Origin: Lentisphaeria bacterium UBA4640
Lineage (GTDB): Bacteria > Verrucomicrobiota > Lentisphaeria > Victivallales > UBA1829
Length of the DNA stretch: 64,000 bases
Direction of reading: 5' to 3'
Assembly: GCA_002405835.1 (NCBI GenBank)
Contig: DHMO01000043.1
Span: 1-64,000, forward strand
This document shows, piece after piece, positions 1 through 7,988 of the stretch; within the stretch, counting starts at the first letter, position 1; each line of letters begins with the position of its first letter. The notes beneath the pieces are model-generated. The model was not told where the DNA came from. It searched no databases and worked only from the letters and a program-made list of their open reading frames with translations. Made by a program: the position numbers and the translations under genes.

Positions 1-7
1 TTGCCAT
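1..7 (-). CDS. Start of a gene running off the left edge
   Basis: Only ATG GCA and one further base are inside the window, read leftwards from position 7. The support is a strong Shine-Dalgarno (AAAGGAGG on the minus strand, positions 12-19), four bases before the ATG. An inverted repeat that looks like an operator (22-48) lies just upstream. Nothing can be said about the product. It diverges from the GntR-type regulator at 306, so it may be the target of that regulator. Confidence 0.4.
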
Positions 8-21
8 GTTTCCTCCTTTGA

Positions 22-48
22 GCAAACTGTTTAAAGTAAACCGTTTGC
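22..48. promoter_or_regulatory. Long inverted repeat, likely repressor operator
   Basis: Two 11-base arms, gcaaactgttt (22-32) and aaaccgtttgc (38-48), are inverted repeats with one mismatch around a 5-base centre. The site lies directly upstream of the Shine-Dalgarno of the leftward gene, where a repressor would block transcription. The divergent GntR/LacI-hybrid regulator at 306 is the natural candidate to bind it (inference). Confidence 0.6.
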
Positions 49-204
49 AGATGAAAAATTCCGCCCCTAATCATTCCGGAAACGCGGTTTCGGCAAGACC
101 GCTCGGCTGTATTGAATGGAACTTTGTCTTTTTCAAGCCGGAAGACGGCGTGACCTTGCTGTCCGGCTTTCTTTTTACAATCGGAAGGTTTTCCGGGATA
201 CGGC

Positions 205-232
205 TTGAAAAATAAGTTTGGCGTGCTACAGT
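205..232 (+). promoter_or_regulatory. Probable sigma-70 promoter of the GntR-type regulator
   Basis: TTGAAA (205-210) and TACAGT (227-232) are separated by 16 bases. Transcription would start near 239, leaving about 67 bases before the ATG at 306. Found by eye only. Confidence 0.45.
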
Positions 233-305
233 ATTCATTCGCTCTTCCGAATTATTGAAACAGCTTTATTGTTTCAATTTTCGGATTATCTGTGAAAACA
301 GCTTA

Positions 306-1379
306 ATGGAAGACGGAACCGTGCCGAACAGCAAATCTTTTAAACCAATGTACCGAATCCTCGCCGATAAAATCGGAGCCGACATCATTGTCAGAAAACT
401 CAAAAACGGGGATTTCTTCTGTACGCTGAAAGACCTTTGCGAACAATACGGCGTTTCCATCATCACGGTCCGCAAAGCCGTTTCCCTGCTCGAAAACAAC
501 GGCATTCTCTCCTGCAAATCCGCATCCGGAATCTATGTCGCCAACCGCGATACACTGGATACACTCAGCACGTTCAACCGCGTAATCCTGATTCCACATT
601 TTCATTTTCACTCTCAAATCAGCGTTTTTTTTGAACTCAGGCTCAGCGCGATTCTCCAGACACTCGCCTCACGCGGATACCTCGGGCACCCACTGTTCCG
701 CGAACAGATGACCTCGGCTCACCTTCATGTCTTCGGCGACCGCGTCTGCGGAATCATGGGCGGGAACTCCATGGCAAAAGAGCTGGCCGTTGCCAACAAT
801 CCCGCTCCGCTCATGCTTGTAAATGCGCCGATGGAGATTCAGACGAACCGCAAGCTCTGCGTCAGCCGCTACGATTTCCGGAAACTCATCGACCTCTCCC
901 GCGAATTCATCGAACGCAAAAATCCGCCGAAAGTGATCCGCATCGTCACCGAACCGGGCTATCATGTTCCCGATATGGAAGCGGAAATTTTCCCGGGAAT
1001 GCGGCAGATTGATATCGAAAATTTCTCTCATGTACATACGGCCATCGACACCGGACGCCGTCTCGCCGCAGAGCTGTTTGAGGACATTGAAAACGGAACG
1101 TTCTTCTGGATTACGGATGATTATGTTGCGCTCGGCTTCTGTGAAGTCTGCCTTAAACACGGACTCGATATGAACGCGCGCGGACAGATTCTCGTGAACG
1201 CCTCGCCGTCGCTGCCGGTCATGGAGGCGCTCCGCTTCCCCGTCATCGGATTCTGCCCGGTTCAGATCGGAATCGCCTCAACCTCTTATTTCTGTGATTT
1301 TCTTGAAACGCCGCGCGAAAAGCGTTCGCTGAAAGAGCTGCTGATTCAGCCCTCCGCAAATTCACTTGCGCAGGACTGA
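306..1379 (+). CDS. GntR-type DNA-binding domain fused to LacI-type ligand-binding domain; transcriptional regulator
   Basis: Protein of 357 aa. Residues about 15-80 form a GntR-like winged helix-turn-helix (LCEQYGVSIITVRKAVSLLENNGIL). The rest resembles the periplasmic-binding-protein fold used by LacI/AraR-type sugar sensors, with the late segment FFWITDDYVALGFCEVCLKHG typical of the domain that closes over the effector. Such hybrids usually sense a sugar and regulate a nearby carbohydrate operon. The frame is open back to a TTG at 255, but neither start has a clear Shine-Dalgarno; ATG 306 is preferred because the GntR domain begins soon after it. It is divergent from the gene leaving at position 7, with a strong operator-like repeat between them. 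The ligand is unknown. Confidence 0.8.
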   Translation: MEDGTVPNSKSFKPMYRILADKIGADIIVRKLKNGDFFCTLKDLCEQYGVSIITVRKAVSLLENNGILSCKSASGIYVANRDTLDTLSTFNRVILIPHFHFHSQISVFFELRLSAILQTLASRGYLGHPLFREQMTSAHLHVFGDRVCGIMGGNSMAKELAVANNPAPLMLVNAPMEIQTNRKLCVSRYDFRKLIDLSREFIERKNPPKVIRIVTEPGYHVPDMEAEIFPGMRQIDIENFSHVHTAIDTGRRLAAELFEDIENGTFFWITDDYVALGFCEVCLKHGLDMNARGQILVNASPSLPVMEALRFPVIGFCPVQIGIASTSYFCDFLETPREKRSLKELLIQPSANSLAQD

Positions 1380-1394
1380 ATCCTCCAGCGCGCC

Positions 1395-2738
1395 TCAGAG
1401 CGCGCTCAAAGTCTCTTTCAGCGCGGCAATGGAACCTTCCGTCATCTGATCGAGAAGGTCGTCCGCCGTGTTCAGCGGCGGCAGGAAATAGAAGCTGTCG
1501 CCGATCGGACGCAGCAGGACGCCGTGGTTCACCACGCGTTTGAAGAAATCAAATCCAACCCGCTTTTCTTTCGGGAAGGGCTTTCCGGTTGCGGGATCGA
1601 CAATATCAGCAGCGACCGCGAAGCCGACTCCGCGCAGGTTCGTGAGAGCCCCGGTTTCATCAGCGACACGCTGCATTCTGGTGCGGAGTTCCGGTGCGCG
1701 CTTCGCGACGGAATCCACAATATTCTCCTCCTTCAGAGTCCGAATCACCGCGAGCGCGGCGGCGGCGCCGGGAGCATAGCCGGAATACGTCGTCGAATGC
1801 ATAAAGGTGCGTCCGGTCGAATAATCCGCATAGAAGGCATCGAAAACTTTGGAGGAGGTCATGACAACCGCCATCGGAGCGAATCCGGAGGTGAGACCTT
1901 TGGAGAGCGTCATGAAGTCCGGACGGATTCCCGCCCAGTCGCAGGCAAACCATTTTCCGGTGCGCCCGAAGCCGGTGAAAATTTCATCGGCAATCAGCAG
2001 GACGTTGTTCGCGGTCGCCCACTTGCGCAGACGGCGGAGGAAGTCGGGCGAATAGACGCGCATTCCGCCGGCTCCCTGAATGACCGGTTCAAAGGTGATC
2101 GCGGCAAGAGTCGGCGCGAGCGGAGCAAGAGCATCTTCAACCTGTTTCCACTCCGCATCGGGCATGACGTCCCAGTCGGCGGCATCGGGACAGGTGCGGT
2201 ACGGAATTGGTTCGAGCTTGTGCATCGGGGGAACAAGGTGTTCAAACGGCTTGGAATAGATTTCACAGTCGCCGACGCCCATCGTGAGAACCGTTTCGCC
2301 GTGATATCCGTTGCGGAGTCCGGCATAATGAATCTTTTCCGGATGCCCCGTCTGCGCATGATACTGCATGCTCATTTTCAATGCGACTTCCACGGAGACG
2401 CTGCCGTTTTCCGCGATGAACACACGGTCGAGCGGGGGCAGAAGTTCCGCAAGCGTCGCGCAGAGTTCCGCAACAGGTTCCGCAGCGCAGTTCGCCATGA
2501 TGACATGCTCGAACTTCATCACCTGATCAATGAACGCCTTGCGCACGGCTGGATGAGAGTGTCCGAGACTCTTGCACCACCACGAGCTGATGCCGTCGAC
2601 AAGGACGCGTCCGTCGCGGAGAAACAGACGCGAACCGCGGGCGGAATCGACAAGCAGCGGTTCAAAGTTTTCGTAATCTTTCATCTGGGTTGCGGGACGC
2701 CAGAAGTGACGGAGATCTTTTTCGATAATCGGGTTCAT
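1395..2738 (-). CDS. bioA: Adenosylmethionine-8-amino-7-oxononanoate aminotransferase (BioA)
   Basis: 447 aa, full length for the family. A PLP-dependent class III aminotransferase that makes 7,8-diaminopelargonate (DAPA) for biotin synthesis, using S-adenosylmethionine as amino donor. Seen: HFWRPATQMKDY near the N terminus, GISSWWCKSLGH (49-60), which is the BioA substrate-binding region, DEIFTGFGRTGKWFA (251-265), and the PLP lysine K280 in TLSKGLTSGFAP. The start overlaps the stop of the upstream membrane-anchored gene by 4 bases (ATGA), so translation is probably coupled. No other bio gene is in the window. Confidence 0.95.
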   Translation of the reverse strand: MNPIIEKDLRHFWRPATQMKDYENFEPLLVDSARGSRLFLRDGRVLVDGISSWWCKSLGHSHPAVRKAFIDQVMKFEHVIMANCAAEPVAELCATLAELLPPLDRVFIAENGSVSVEVALKMSMQYHAQTGHPEKIHYAGLRNGYHGETVLTMGVGDCEIYSKPFEHLVPPMHKLEPIPYRTCPDAADWDVMPDAEWKQVEDALAPLAPTLAAITFEPVIQGAGGMRVYSPDFLRRLRKWATANNVLLIADEIFTGFGRTGKWFACDWAGIRPDFMTLSKGLTSGFAPMAVVMTSSKVFDAFYADYSTGRTFMHSTTYSGYAPGAAAALAVIRTLKEENIVDSVAKRAPELRTRMQRVADETGALTNLRGVGFAVAADIVDPATGKPFPKEKRVGFDFFKRVVNHGVLLRPIGDSFYFLPPLNTADDLLDQMTEGSIAALKETLSAL

Positions 2739-3625
2739 TTCACCGTTTCCTTTTTCTTTTCCCGGATGATATTGAGTTTCATCCGGGTAATCTGTTTGAG
2801 GTTTTCCGGAAGTTCCGGACGCGCGAGGCAGCGGGTGAGCAGAGCATCCGCCTTTACGCTTTCACCCCGCGCGGCGAGGGTATCCGCCATGCCGAGGAGC
2901 GCGGCGGTGTAATCAGCAATGCGTTTATCCGGCGGAAGGAGTGCGGCAAGACGCGGTTCGCCTTCACCGTTGCGGACAAGATCTGCGCCGAGACGTGTGA
3001 AGAACGAGACCTCTCCCGCACGGACCGGGATGCGGTCTCCGGCTTCAACCGTCCGCCGGAAGGCCTCCTCCGTCCGCTTGTGCGTGTAGAGAATGTTGAT
3101 GAAAGTATTGTACGCCGGGGCAAGCATGGAAGCGGAGGCGCCGGCAATCAGGTTATCGAATTCCTCAATGGCGGCGTCTGCTCCGCGCTGTTCCGCTATG
3201 CAGCGGACGCGTTCGCCCAGAACGGCGCCGCAGACCTGCGGGGGAAGTCCGGGCGTGTTCCGGATTTTTTCGAGAACCTCAAGCGCTCGGTCGAAACTGC
3301 GTTCGCCGATATACGACATGTAGTCGGAAAAATCAAAAAAGTATGCGGGAATCGCGGAGGTTTTCCTCTCCGCTTTCCGCATGATGCCGTTGAGTCTGCG
3401 CGCATCCGCGTAAAGTTTTCTGCGGAAGAGCGCGGAGTCTGCCGAAGTGTAGTGTTTCATCAGCGACGCGTCACCCGGGACGGCGTTCCGGAGCAGACGT
3501 TTCATTTCCGCGATTTCCGGAACCGGATCGTCCGTGCGCTCTTTCCAGAGAGAGTATCCGAGCGCGAGCAGAGCGGCAAGCAGGATAATTGCCGGTTTGA
3601 TCAGAAGCCGTTTGTTGAACGTCAT
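2735..3625 (-). CDS. Membrane-anchored TPR-like protein of unknown function
   Basis: 296 aa from the ATG at 3625, which has GAGG seven bases upstream; a longer frame to 3703 lacks such a site. One N-terminal membrane segment (residues about 8-25, IKPAIILLAALLALGYSLW) is followed by a soluble helical domain. Segments such as DRALEVLEKIRNTPG, AAIEEFDNLIAG and TEEAFRRTVEAGDR have the spacing and small/large residue pattern of tetratricopeptide-like helix pairs, but no clear consensus repeat. It is upstream of bioA and overlaps it by 4 bases. No link to biotin can be inferred beyond that. I do not recognise a named family. Confidence 0.7.
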   Translation of the reverse strand: MTFNKRLLIKPAIILLAALLALGYSLWKERTDDPVPEIAEMKRLLRNAVPGDASLMKHYTSADSALFRRKLYADARRLNGIMRKAERKTSAIPAYFFDFSDYMSYIGERSFDRALEVLEKIRNTPGLPPQVCGAVLGERVRCIAEQRGADAAIEEFDNLIAGASASMLAPAYNTFINILYTHKRTEEAFRRTVEAGDRIPVRAGEVSFFTRLGADLVRNGEGEPRLAALLPPDKRIADYTAALLGMADTLAARGESVKADALLTRCLARPELPENLKQITRMKLNIIREKKKETVK

Positions 3626-3689
3626 GGAACACCTCGTGTGACAATCCTTTAAAATACACGTTCTTTCCATTTTTTTCAACCGGGAAATG

Positions 3690-3725
3690 AAAAAACGCCG
3701 CATGGAATTTCTGCTCCATGCGGCG
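3690..3725 (-). terminator. Rho-independent terminator of ppdK
   Basis: Perfect 11-base stem: cgccgcatgga (3696-3706) and tccatgcggcg (3715-3725). Reading the minus strand, six Ts follow the stem (3695-3690). It lies just after the ppdK stop. Confidence 0.85.
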
Positions 3726-3748
3726 TGCAGATTGCTTGACGTGCGGAA

Positions 3749-6622
3749 TTATTTCTTCACATCCAGCTTGATTGCTGCCTGCGCGGCGGCAAGACGGGCA
3801 ATCGGAACGCGGAACGGACTGCAGGAAACGTAGCTCAGCCCCATCCGGTGGCAGAACTCCACGGACTTCGCTTCGCCGCCCTGCTCTCCGCAGATGCCGA
3901 TCTTGAGTCCGGGACGGACCGCGCGGCCGGAGCTGACGGCAAAGTCAATCAGCAGACCGACGCCGTCCTGGTCGATTGTCTGGAACGGATCGGCGGAAAG
4001 AATCTTCTTGTCCAGATAGCTTCCGAGGAAAGCGCCGACGTCGTCGCGGCTGAAACCGAACGTCATCTGGGTCAGGTCGTTTGTTCCGAAGGAGAAGAAT
4101 TCCGCCTCTTCCGCGAGATCCGCGGCGAGGAGTGCGGCGCGCGGGATTTCAATCATGGTTCCGACCATGTAATCGAAGGTTTTGAGTTTGAATTTCTTCT
4201 TGACCTCCTCCGCGACACGGGAGACGATCTCCTTCTGATTTTTGATTTCACGCGCATCGCAGGTGACGGGAATCATGATTTCCGGTTTGCATTTCACGCC
4301 ATCCTCTTTGCCGAGCTCGGCGGCGCATTCAAAAATCGCGCGGACCTGCGTTTCCGTAATCGCGGGATTGATGATGCCGAGACGCACTCCGCGGAAGCCC
4401 ATCATCGGGTTCGTTTCATGGAGCGAGGCGGCGCGTTTCTGAATCTCTTCAACGGAGATGCCGAGGCTTTCCGCAAGCTCCTCAATCTTCTCCGCGTTCT
4501 TCGGGATGAATTCATGCAACGGCGGATCCATCAGACGGATCGTGACGGGAAGTCCCTTCATCGCGCTCATCGTCGCCTTGATGTCCTTCTTCATGAACGG
4601 GAAGAGCTCTTTCAGAGCGGCGACACGTTCGGCTTCGCTCGAGCAGAGAATCATTTTGCGCAGAGCAAACAGCGGAGCTTCGCAGTCCTTGCCGTAGAAC
4701 ATGTGCTCAATGCGGAAAAGCCCGATGCCTTCAGCGCCGAATGCGCGGGCGGTTTTCGCATCCGCTGCGGTATCGGCATTCGTGCGGACGCCGAGGACGC
4801 GGTACTTGTCGGCAAGCTGCATGAACTTCCGGAAACGCGGATTTTCGCTCGAATCCATCGTTTCGACCTTGCCGGCATAAACATAGCCGCGGGTTCCGTT
4901 CAGACTCAGGACATCACCCTCTTTGAAGGAGAATTTTCCGACCTTGACGGTCTTTTTGCTTTCGGAGATTGCGAGTTCACCAGCGCCGACGATGCAGCAT
5001 TTGCCCCATCCGCGGCAGACGAGTGCGGCGTGGCTGGTCATGCCGCCGCGGGCGGTCAGAATGCCGCTTGCCGCACGCATACCCTCGACATCTTCCGGAT
5101 TGGTCTCCTCGCGAACAAGAATGCAGGGAATGTTTTTTGCTGCGAGAGCCATTGCCTCTTCGGACGTGAAGACGATCCGGCCGACCGCTCCGCCCGGGCC
5201 TGCGGGAAGTCCCTTCACCACGAGTTCCGCCGTTTTTTCCGCTTTCGGATTGAGGATCGGATGCAGGAGTTCGTCGAGCTGCGAGGGGGAAACACGCATG
5301 ACAGCGGTCTTCTCGTCGATCAGCTTCTCCTTGAGCATGTCCATTGCCATATTGAGCGCGGCGGTTCCGGTGCGCTTGCCGACGCGGCACTGGAGCATAT
5401 AGAGTTTCTTTTCCTGAATGGTGAACTCAATGTCCAGCATGTCGTGATAGTGCTGTTCAAGACGGTTGCGGATATCGAAGAGCTGTTTGTAGATTTCAGG
5501 GAGCAGTTCCTGCATGGAAGGCAGGGATTTGTTCTGCTCGTTCTTGGTCTCGTCGTTCAGCGGATTCGGCGTGCGGGTTCCGGCGACGACATCTTCGCCC
5601 TGGGCGTTGACGAGCCATTCGCCGTAGAACTTGTTGTCCCCGGTCGCCGGGTCGCGCGTGAACGCAACGCCGGTTGCGGAGGATTCGCCCATGTTTCCGA
5701 AAACCATGGACTGAACGTTGACGGCGGTTCCCCAGTCGTCCGGAATGCCTTCGATGCGGCGGTAGGAGACCGCTTTTTTGCCGTTCCAGCTTTTGAACAC
5801 GGCCATGATTCCGCCCCAGAGCTGCTGCATTGCATCATCCGGGAACTCCTTTTTCAGGACCTGCTTGACGGTCTTTTTGAAATCTTCGCAAAGTTTCTTG
5901 AGGTCGGCGACTTTGAGGTCGGTATCGGATTTGTAGCCTTTTTTGTTTTTGAGAGCTTCGAGTTTTTCATCGAGGAGCTTGCGGATGCCTTTGCCCTCTT
6001 CCGGCTCAATGCCCTCCGCCTTCTCCATGACGACGTCGGAGTACATCATGATGAGACGGCGGTAGGCGTCGTAGACAAACCGTTCGTTCTTTGTCTTCTT
6101 GACGAGTCCGGGAATGGTTTTGGAGGAGAGACCGACATTGAGGACGGTTTCCATCATTCCGGGCATGGAGGAACGCGCGCCGGAGCGGCAGGAGACGAGC
6201 AGCGGATTGGCTGCGGAACCGAATTCCATGCCCATGACCTTTTCAACTTTTTTGAGCGCCGCGAGCACTTCAGCCTCGAGCGTTGCGGGAATTTTGTTCT
6301 CCCGGAAATAATCGACGCAGCACTCGGTTGTGATGGTGAATCCGGCGGGAACCGGCAGTTCCAGATTTGCCATTTCAGCGAGGTTGGCTCCTTTGCCGCC
6401 GAGCAGCTCCTTCATGTCCGCGCGTCCCTCGGAAATTCCTTTTCCGAACAGGTAAACATACTTTTTCGCGGGTTCCGTTTTTTTGGCGGCGGTCTTCTTT
6501 GTCACGGATTTCTTTGCCGCAGCGGGGGCGGCTTTCACGGTCTTCGCAGTCTTCGCGGTTTTCTTCACGACTGCGGCGGGCGCAGTCTTCTTCACTGCGC
6601 GTGCGGTCTTCTTCTCTGCCAT
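3749..6622 (-). CDS. ppdK: Pyruvate, phosphate dikinase with a lysine/alanine-rich N-terminal tail
   Basis: 957 aa. Interconverts pyruvate + ATP + phosphate and PEP + AMP + PPi; in fermenters it often runs as the PPi-linked glycolytic step. The ATP-grasp domain starts near residue 54 (KYVYLFGKGISEG, GGKGANLAEM). The phospho-carrier histidine is in GGMTSHAALVCRG. The C-terminal PEP/pyruvate barrel shows GLFRIEHMF, SFGTNDLTQMTFGFSRDD and GICGEQGG with the catalytic cysteine; most relatives have GICGEHGG, so H is Q here. The first 53 residues are a low-complexity tail with about 16 lysines and many A/T/V (AKKT, TKKT), absent from ordinary PPDK. Start chosen at ATG 6622 because GGGAG precedes it. 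It follows the lipoprotein gene in the same direction, with a small stem-loop (6659-6684) between. Confidence 0.96.
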   Translation of the reverse strand: MAEKKTARAVKKTAPAAVVKKTAKTAKTVKAAPAAAKKSVTKKTAAKKTEPAKKYVYLFGKGISEGRADMKELLGGKGANLAEMANLELPVPAGFTITTECCVDYFRENKIPATLEAEVLAALKKVEKVMGMEFGSAANPLLVSCRSGARSSMPGMMETVLNVGLSSKTIPGLVKKTKNERFVYDAYRRLIMMYSDVVMEKAEGIEPEEGKGIRKLLDEKLEALKNKKGYKSDTDLKVADLKKLCEDFKKTVKQVLKKEFPDDAMQQLWGGIMAVFKSWNGKKAVSYRRIEGIPDDWGTAVNVQSMVFGNMGESSATGVAFTRDPATGDNKFYGEWLVNAQGEDVVAGTRTPNPLNDETKNEQNKSLPSMQELLPEIYKQLFDIRNRLEQHYHDMLDIEFTIQEKKLYMLQCRVGKRTGTAALNMAMDMLKEKLIDEKTAVMRVSPSQLDELLHPILNPKAEKTAELVVKGLPAGPGGAVGRIVFTSEEAMALAAKNIPCILVREETNPEDVEGMRAASGILTARGGMTSHAALVCRGWGKCCIVGAGELAISESKKTVKVGKFSFKEGDVLSLNGTRGYVYAGKVETMDSSENPRFRKFMQLADKYRVLGVRTNADTAADAKTARAFGAEGIGLFRIEHMFYGKDCEAPLFALRKMILCSSEAERVAALKELFPFMKKDIKATMSAMKGLPVTIRLMDPPLHEFIPKNAEKIEELAESLGISVEEIQKRAASLHETNPMMGFRGVRLGIINPAITETQVRAIFECAAELGKEDGVKCKPEIMIPVTCDAREIKNQKEIVSRVAEEVKKKFKLKTFDYMVGTMIEIPRAALLAADLAEEAEFFSFGTNDLTQMTFGFSRDDVGAFLGSYLDKKILSADPFQTIDQDGVGLLIDFAVSSGRAVRPGLKIGICGEQGGEAKSVEFCHRMGLSYVSCSPFRVPIARLAAAQAAIKLDVKK

Positions 6623-6693
6623 AAGATACTCCCTTCTCTTCTTTTGCGAGTTATGGCCGACCGGGTCTAAACCCTCGCCCGGTCTTACTGTCA

Positions 6694-7098
6694 CTAAAAC
6701 GATTCAAACGCCTTGACGATTTTCTCCTGATCCGGATGCGTGTCGTAATCGATCATGACGAAACATCCGTTCCTAAGCGCTTTGAATTTTTTACCGTTGA
6801 TATAGAGCACACCGGAATCTTCGACAAGCTGATAGCGGTGCAGCTGTTTTTTGCGTTCAAGGTTGTATTTGTAAATCCCGACTTCCCGTTCGCCGATGCG
6901 GAACGCATACGCGGCCTCCGCCTGCGCGAGATTGGTCACAAGCCCCGTCACCGCGGAAACCTTGATTCCGTTCTGCGCAAAATGCTGCACAAGCTCGGGG
7001 AAGGTCTTTTCATAATTGTCAGGAGTGAAACACGCGGCAAGCGTCGTCAGAAGCAGTGCGGCAAGCGCACAGAAAGCAATATGCGGAAATTTTCTCAT
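6694..7098 (-). CDS. Small lipoprotein of unknown function
   Basis: 134 aa. A type II signal peptide is clear: MRKF, a hydrophobic stretch, then LAAC with the lipidated cysteine at residue 23. The mature domain of about 110 aa (EKTFPELVQHFAQNGIKV, KKFKALRNGCFVMIDYDTH) is not one I can name. The start has GAGG a few bases upstream. It is the first gene before ppdK and shares its promoter, although the functional link, if any, is unknown. Confidence 0.7.
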   Translation of the reverse strand: MRKFPHIAFCALAALLLTTLAACFTPDNYEKTFPELVQHFAQNGIKVSAVTGLVTNLAQAEAAYAFRIGEREVGIYKYNLERKKQLHRYQLVEDSGVLYINGKKFKALRNGCFVMIDYDTHPDQEKIVKAFESF

Positions 7099-7137
7099 TT
7101 TACCTCAAAACAGATTCAGTTCTTATCAGTTCGGGGC

Positions 7138-7166
7138 AACATAGCATCATTGCGGAAGAAAATCAA
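7138..7166 (-). promoter_or_regulatory. Probable promoter of the lipoprotein-ppdK unit
   Basis: On the minus strand TTGATT (7166-7161) and TATGTT (7143-7138) are 17 bases apart, about 40 bases before the lipoprotein start. Confidence 0.5.
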
Positions 7167-7197
7167 GGGAAAAAATCCGCCGGAATGCGTTTTTTGC

Positions 7198-7241
7198 AAA
7201 AAAAAGCGGAGAGAACCGCAGACGCAGCCGTTTCTCTCCGC
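7198..7241 (-). terminator. Rho-independent terminator of hisB
   Basis: Ten-base perfect stem gcggagagaa (7206-7215) / ttctctccgc (7232-7241), followed on the minus strand by eight Ts (7205-7198). It sits immediately after the hisB stop. Confidence 0.88.
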
Positions 7242-7249
7242 AAAAAATC

Positions 7250-7834
7250 TTACAGGGAGCCTTTGGTCGAAGGAACTCCCTTGACGCGCGGGTCAATCGT
7301 CACTGCCGTGCAGAGGGCGCGTCCGAACGCCTTGAACACCGCCTCGAATGTGTGGTGCGTCTCGCCCGGATTCAGAATTTTGACGTGAAGATTCATTCCG
7401 CATGTGTTGGAAAGTGCGCGGAAGAATTCGCCGAACAGCGCGACGTCAAGCTCGCGGATGTACTGAGCCGGCGCGGGGGCATCGTAAACCAGATAAGGAC
7501 GTCCGGAAAGGTCGAGCGCGACAAGGGCGAGCACCTCGTCCATCGGCAGGATGATATGTCCGTAACGCGTGATTCCCGCCTTGTCGCCGAGCGCATCGGC
7601 AATCGCTTTTCCGAGTGCAAGCCCGGTGTCTTCCATCGTGTGGTGACAGTCGATTTCCAGATCGCCTTTGACCTGAACGTCGAGATCAAATTTGCCGTGT
7701 TTCGCGAAAAGCGTGAGCATGTGATCCATGAACGGAATGCCCGTGGAAACACGCGAGTTCCCCTCTCCGTCAAGGTTGATGGCTATGGCGATGTCGGTCT
7801 CTTTCGTCGTGCGGATCACTTCTGCTTTTCTCAT
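7250..7834 (-). CDS. hisB: Imidazoleglycerol-phosphate dehydratase (HisB)
   Basis: 194 aa, the normal length of the monofunctional enzyme. Dehydrates imidazoleglycerol phosphate to imidazole acetol phosphate in histidine synthesis. The two metal-binding histidine repeats are present: CHHTMEDTGLALG and THHTFEAVFKAFGRAL, with GIPFMDHML near the start. No HisB-type phosphatase domain is fused. Start at ATG 7834, preceded by AGGAG; the open frame extends further upstream but without family similarity. No other his gene lies next to it. Confidence 0.95.
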   Translation of the reverse strand: MRKAEVIRTTKETDIAIAINLDGEGNSRVSTGIPFMDHMLTLFAKHGKFDLDVQVKGDLEIDCHHTMEDTGLALGKAIADALGDKAGITRYGHIILPMDEVLALVALDLSGRPYLVYDAPAPAQYIRELDVALFGEFFRALSNTCGMNLHVKILNPGETHHTFEAVFKAFGRALCTAVTIDPRVKGVPSTKGSL

Positions 7835-7945
7835 AAAAAATCTCCTGTTTTCGGGAAATGTACCGTCAAAATGCAAAAAATCAATCAAAAAATGCGAATA
7901 TTTCCCGTTTTTCTGCATTTCGGCACTGGAAAGATTGAATTTTTG

Positions 7946-7960
7946 CGCTACATTGTAGCG
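7946..7960. promoter_or_regulatory. 15-base palindrome between hisB and the HypF-like gene
   Basis: cgctacattgtagcg: perfect 7-base arms around one base, in the 154-base divergent gap and 28 bases before the HypF-like start. A dimeric regulator site is possible. A TTGAAT (7935-7940) just upstream could be a -35 element. Confidence 0.4.
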
Positions 7961-7988
7961 GATATAAATAACCATGACAGGTGCGGCT

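Noticed and set aside
6..215. 69-codon open frame at the left edge
   Set aside because: It crosses the operator and promoter region of the divergent pair, has no proper ribosome site on its own strand and no recognisable protein.
1387..1406. Terminator for the GntR-type gene
   Set aside because: agcgcgc/gcgcgct can pair but there is no T-run, and it runs into the end of bioA.
3848..6670. A 940-codon open frame on the plus strand opposite ppdK
   Set aside because: It is a shadow of ppdK's biased codons; it has no family similarity and no ribosome site. The same holds for the long antisense frames opposite purSL (53874-56870), gapA-pgk (25600-27897) and ackA (46714-48333).
6659..6684. Terminator between the lipoprotein gene and ppdK
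   Set aside because: gaccggg/cccggtc can pair, but on the minus strand no T-run follows and ppdK appears to depend on the upstream promoter. It may be an mRNA-processing or stability hairpin.
7946..7960. BlaI/CopY-type operator (TACAnnTGTA)
   Set aside because: The centre is one base short (TACAtTGTA) and no BlaI or CopY gene is nearby; kept only as an unassigned palindrome.
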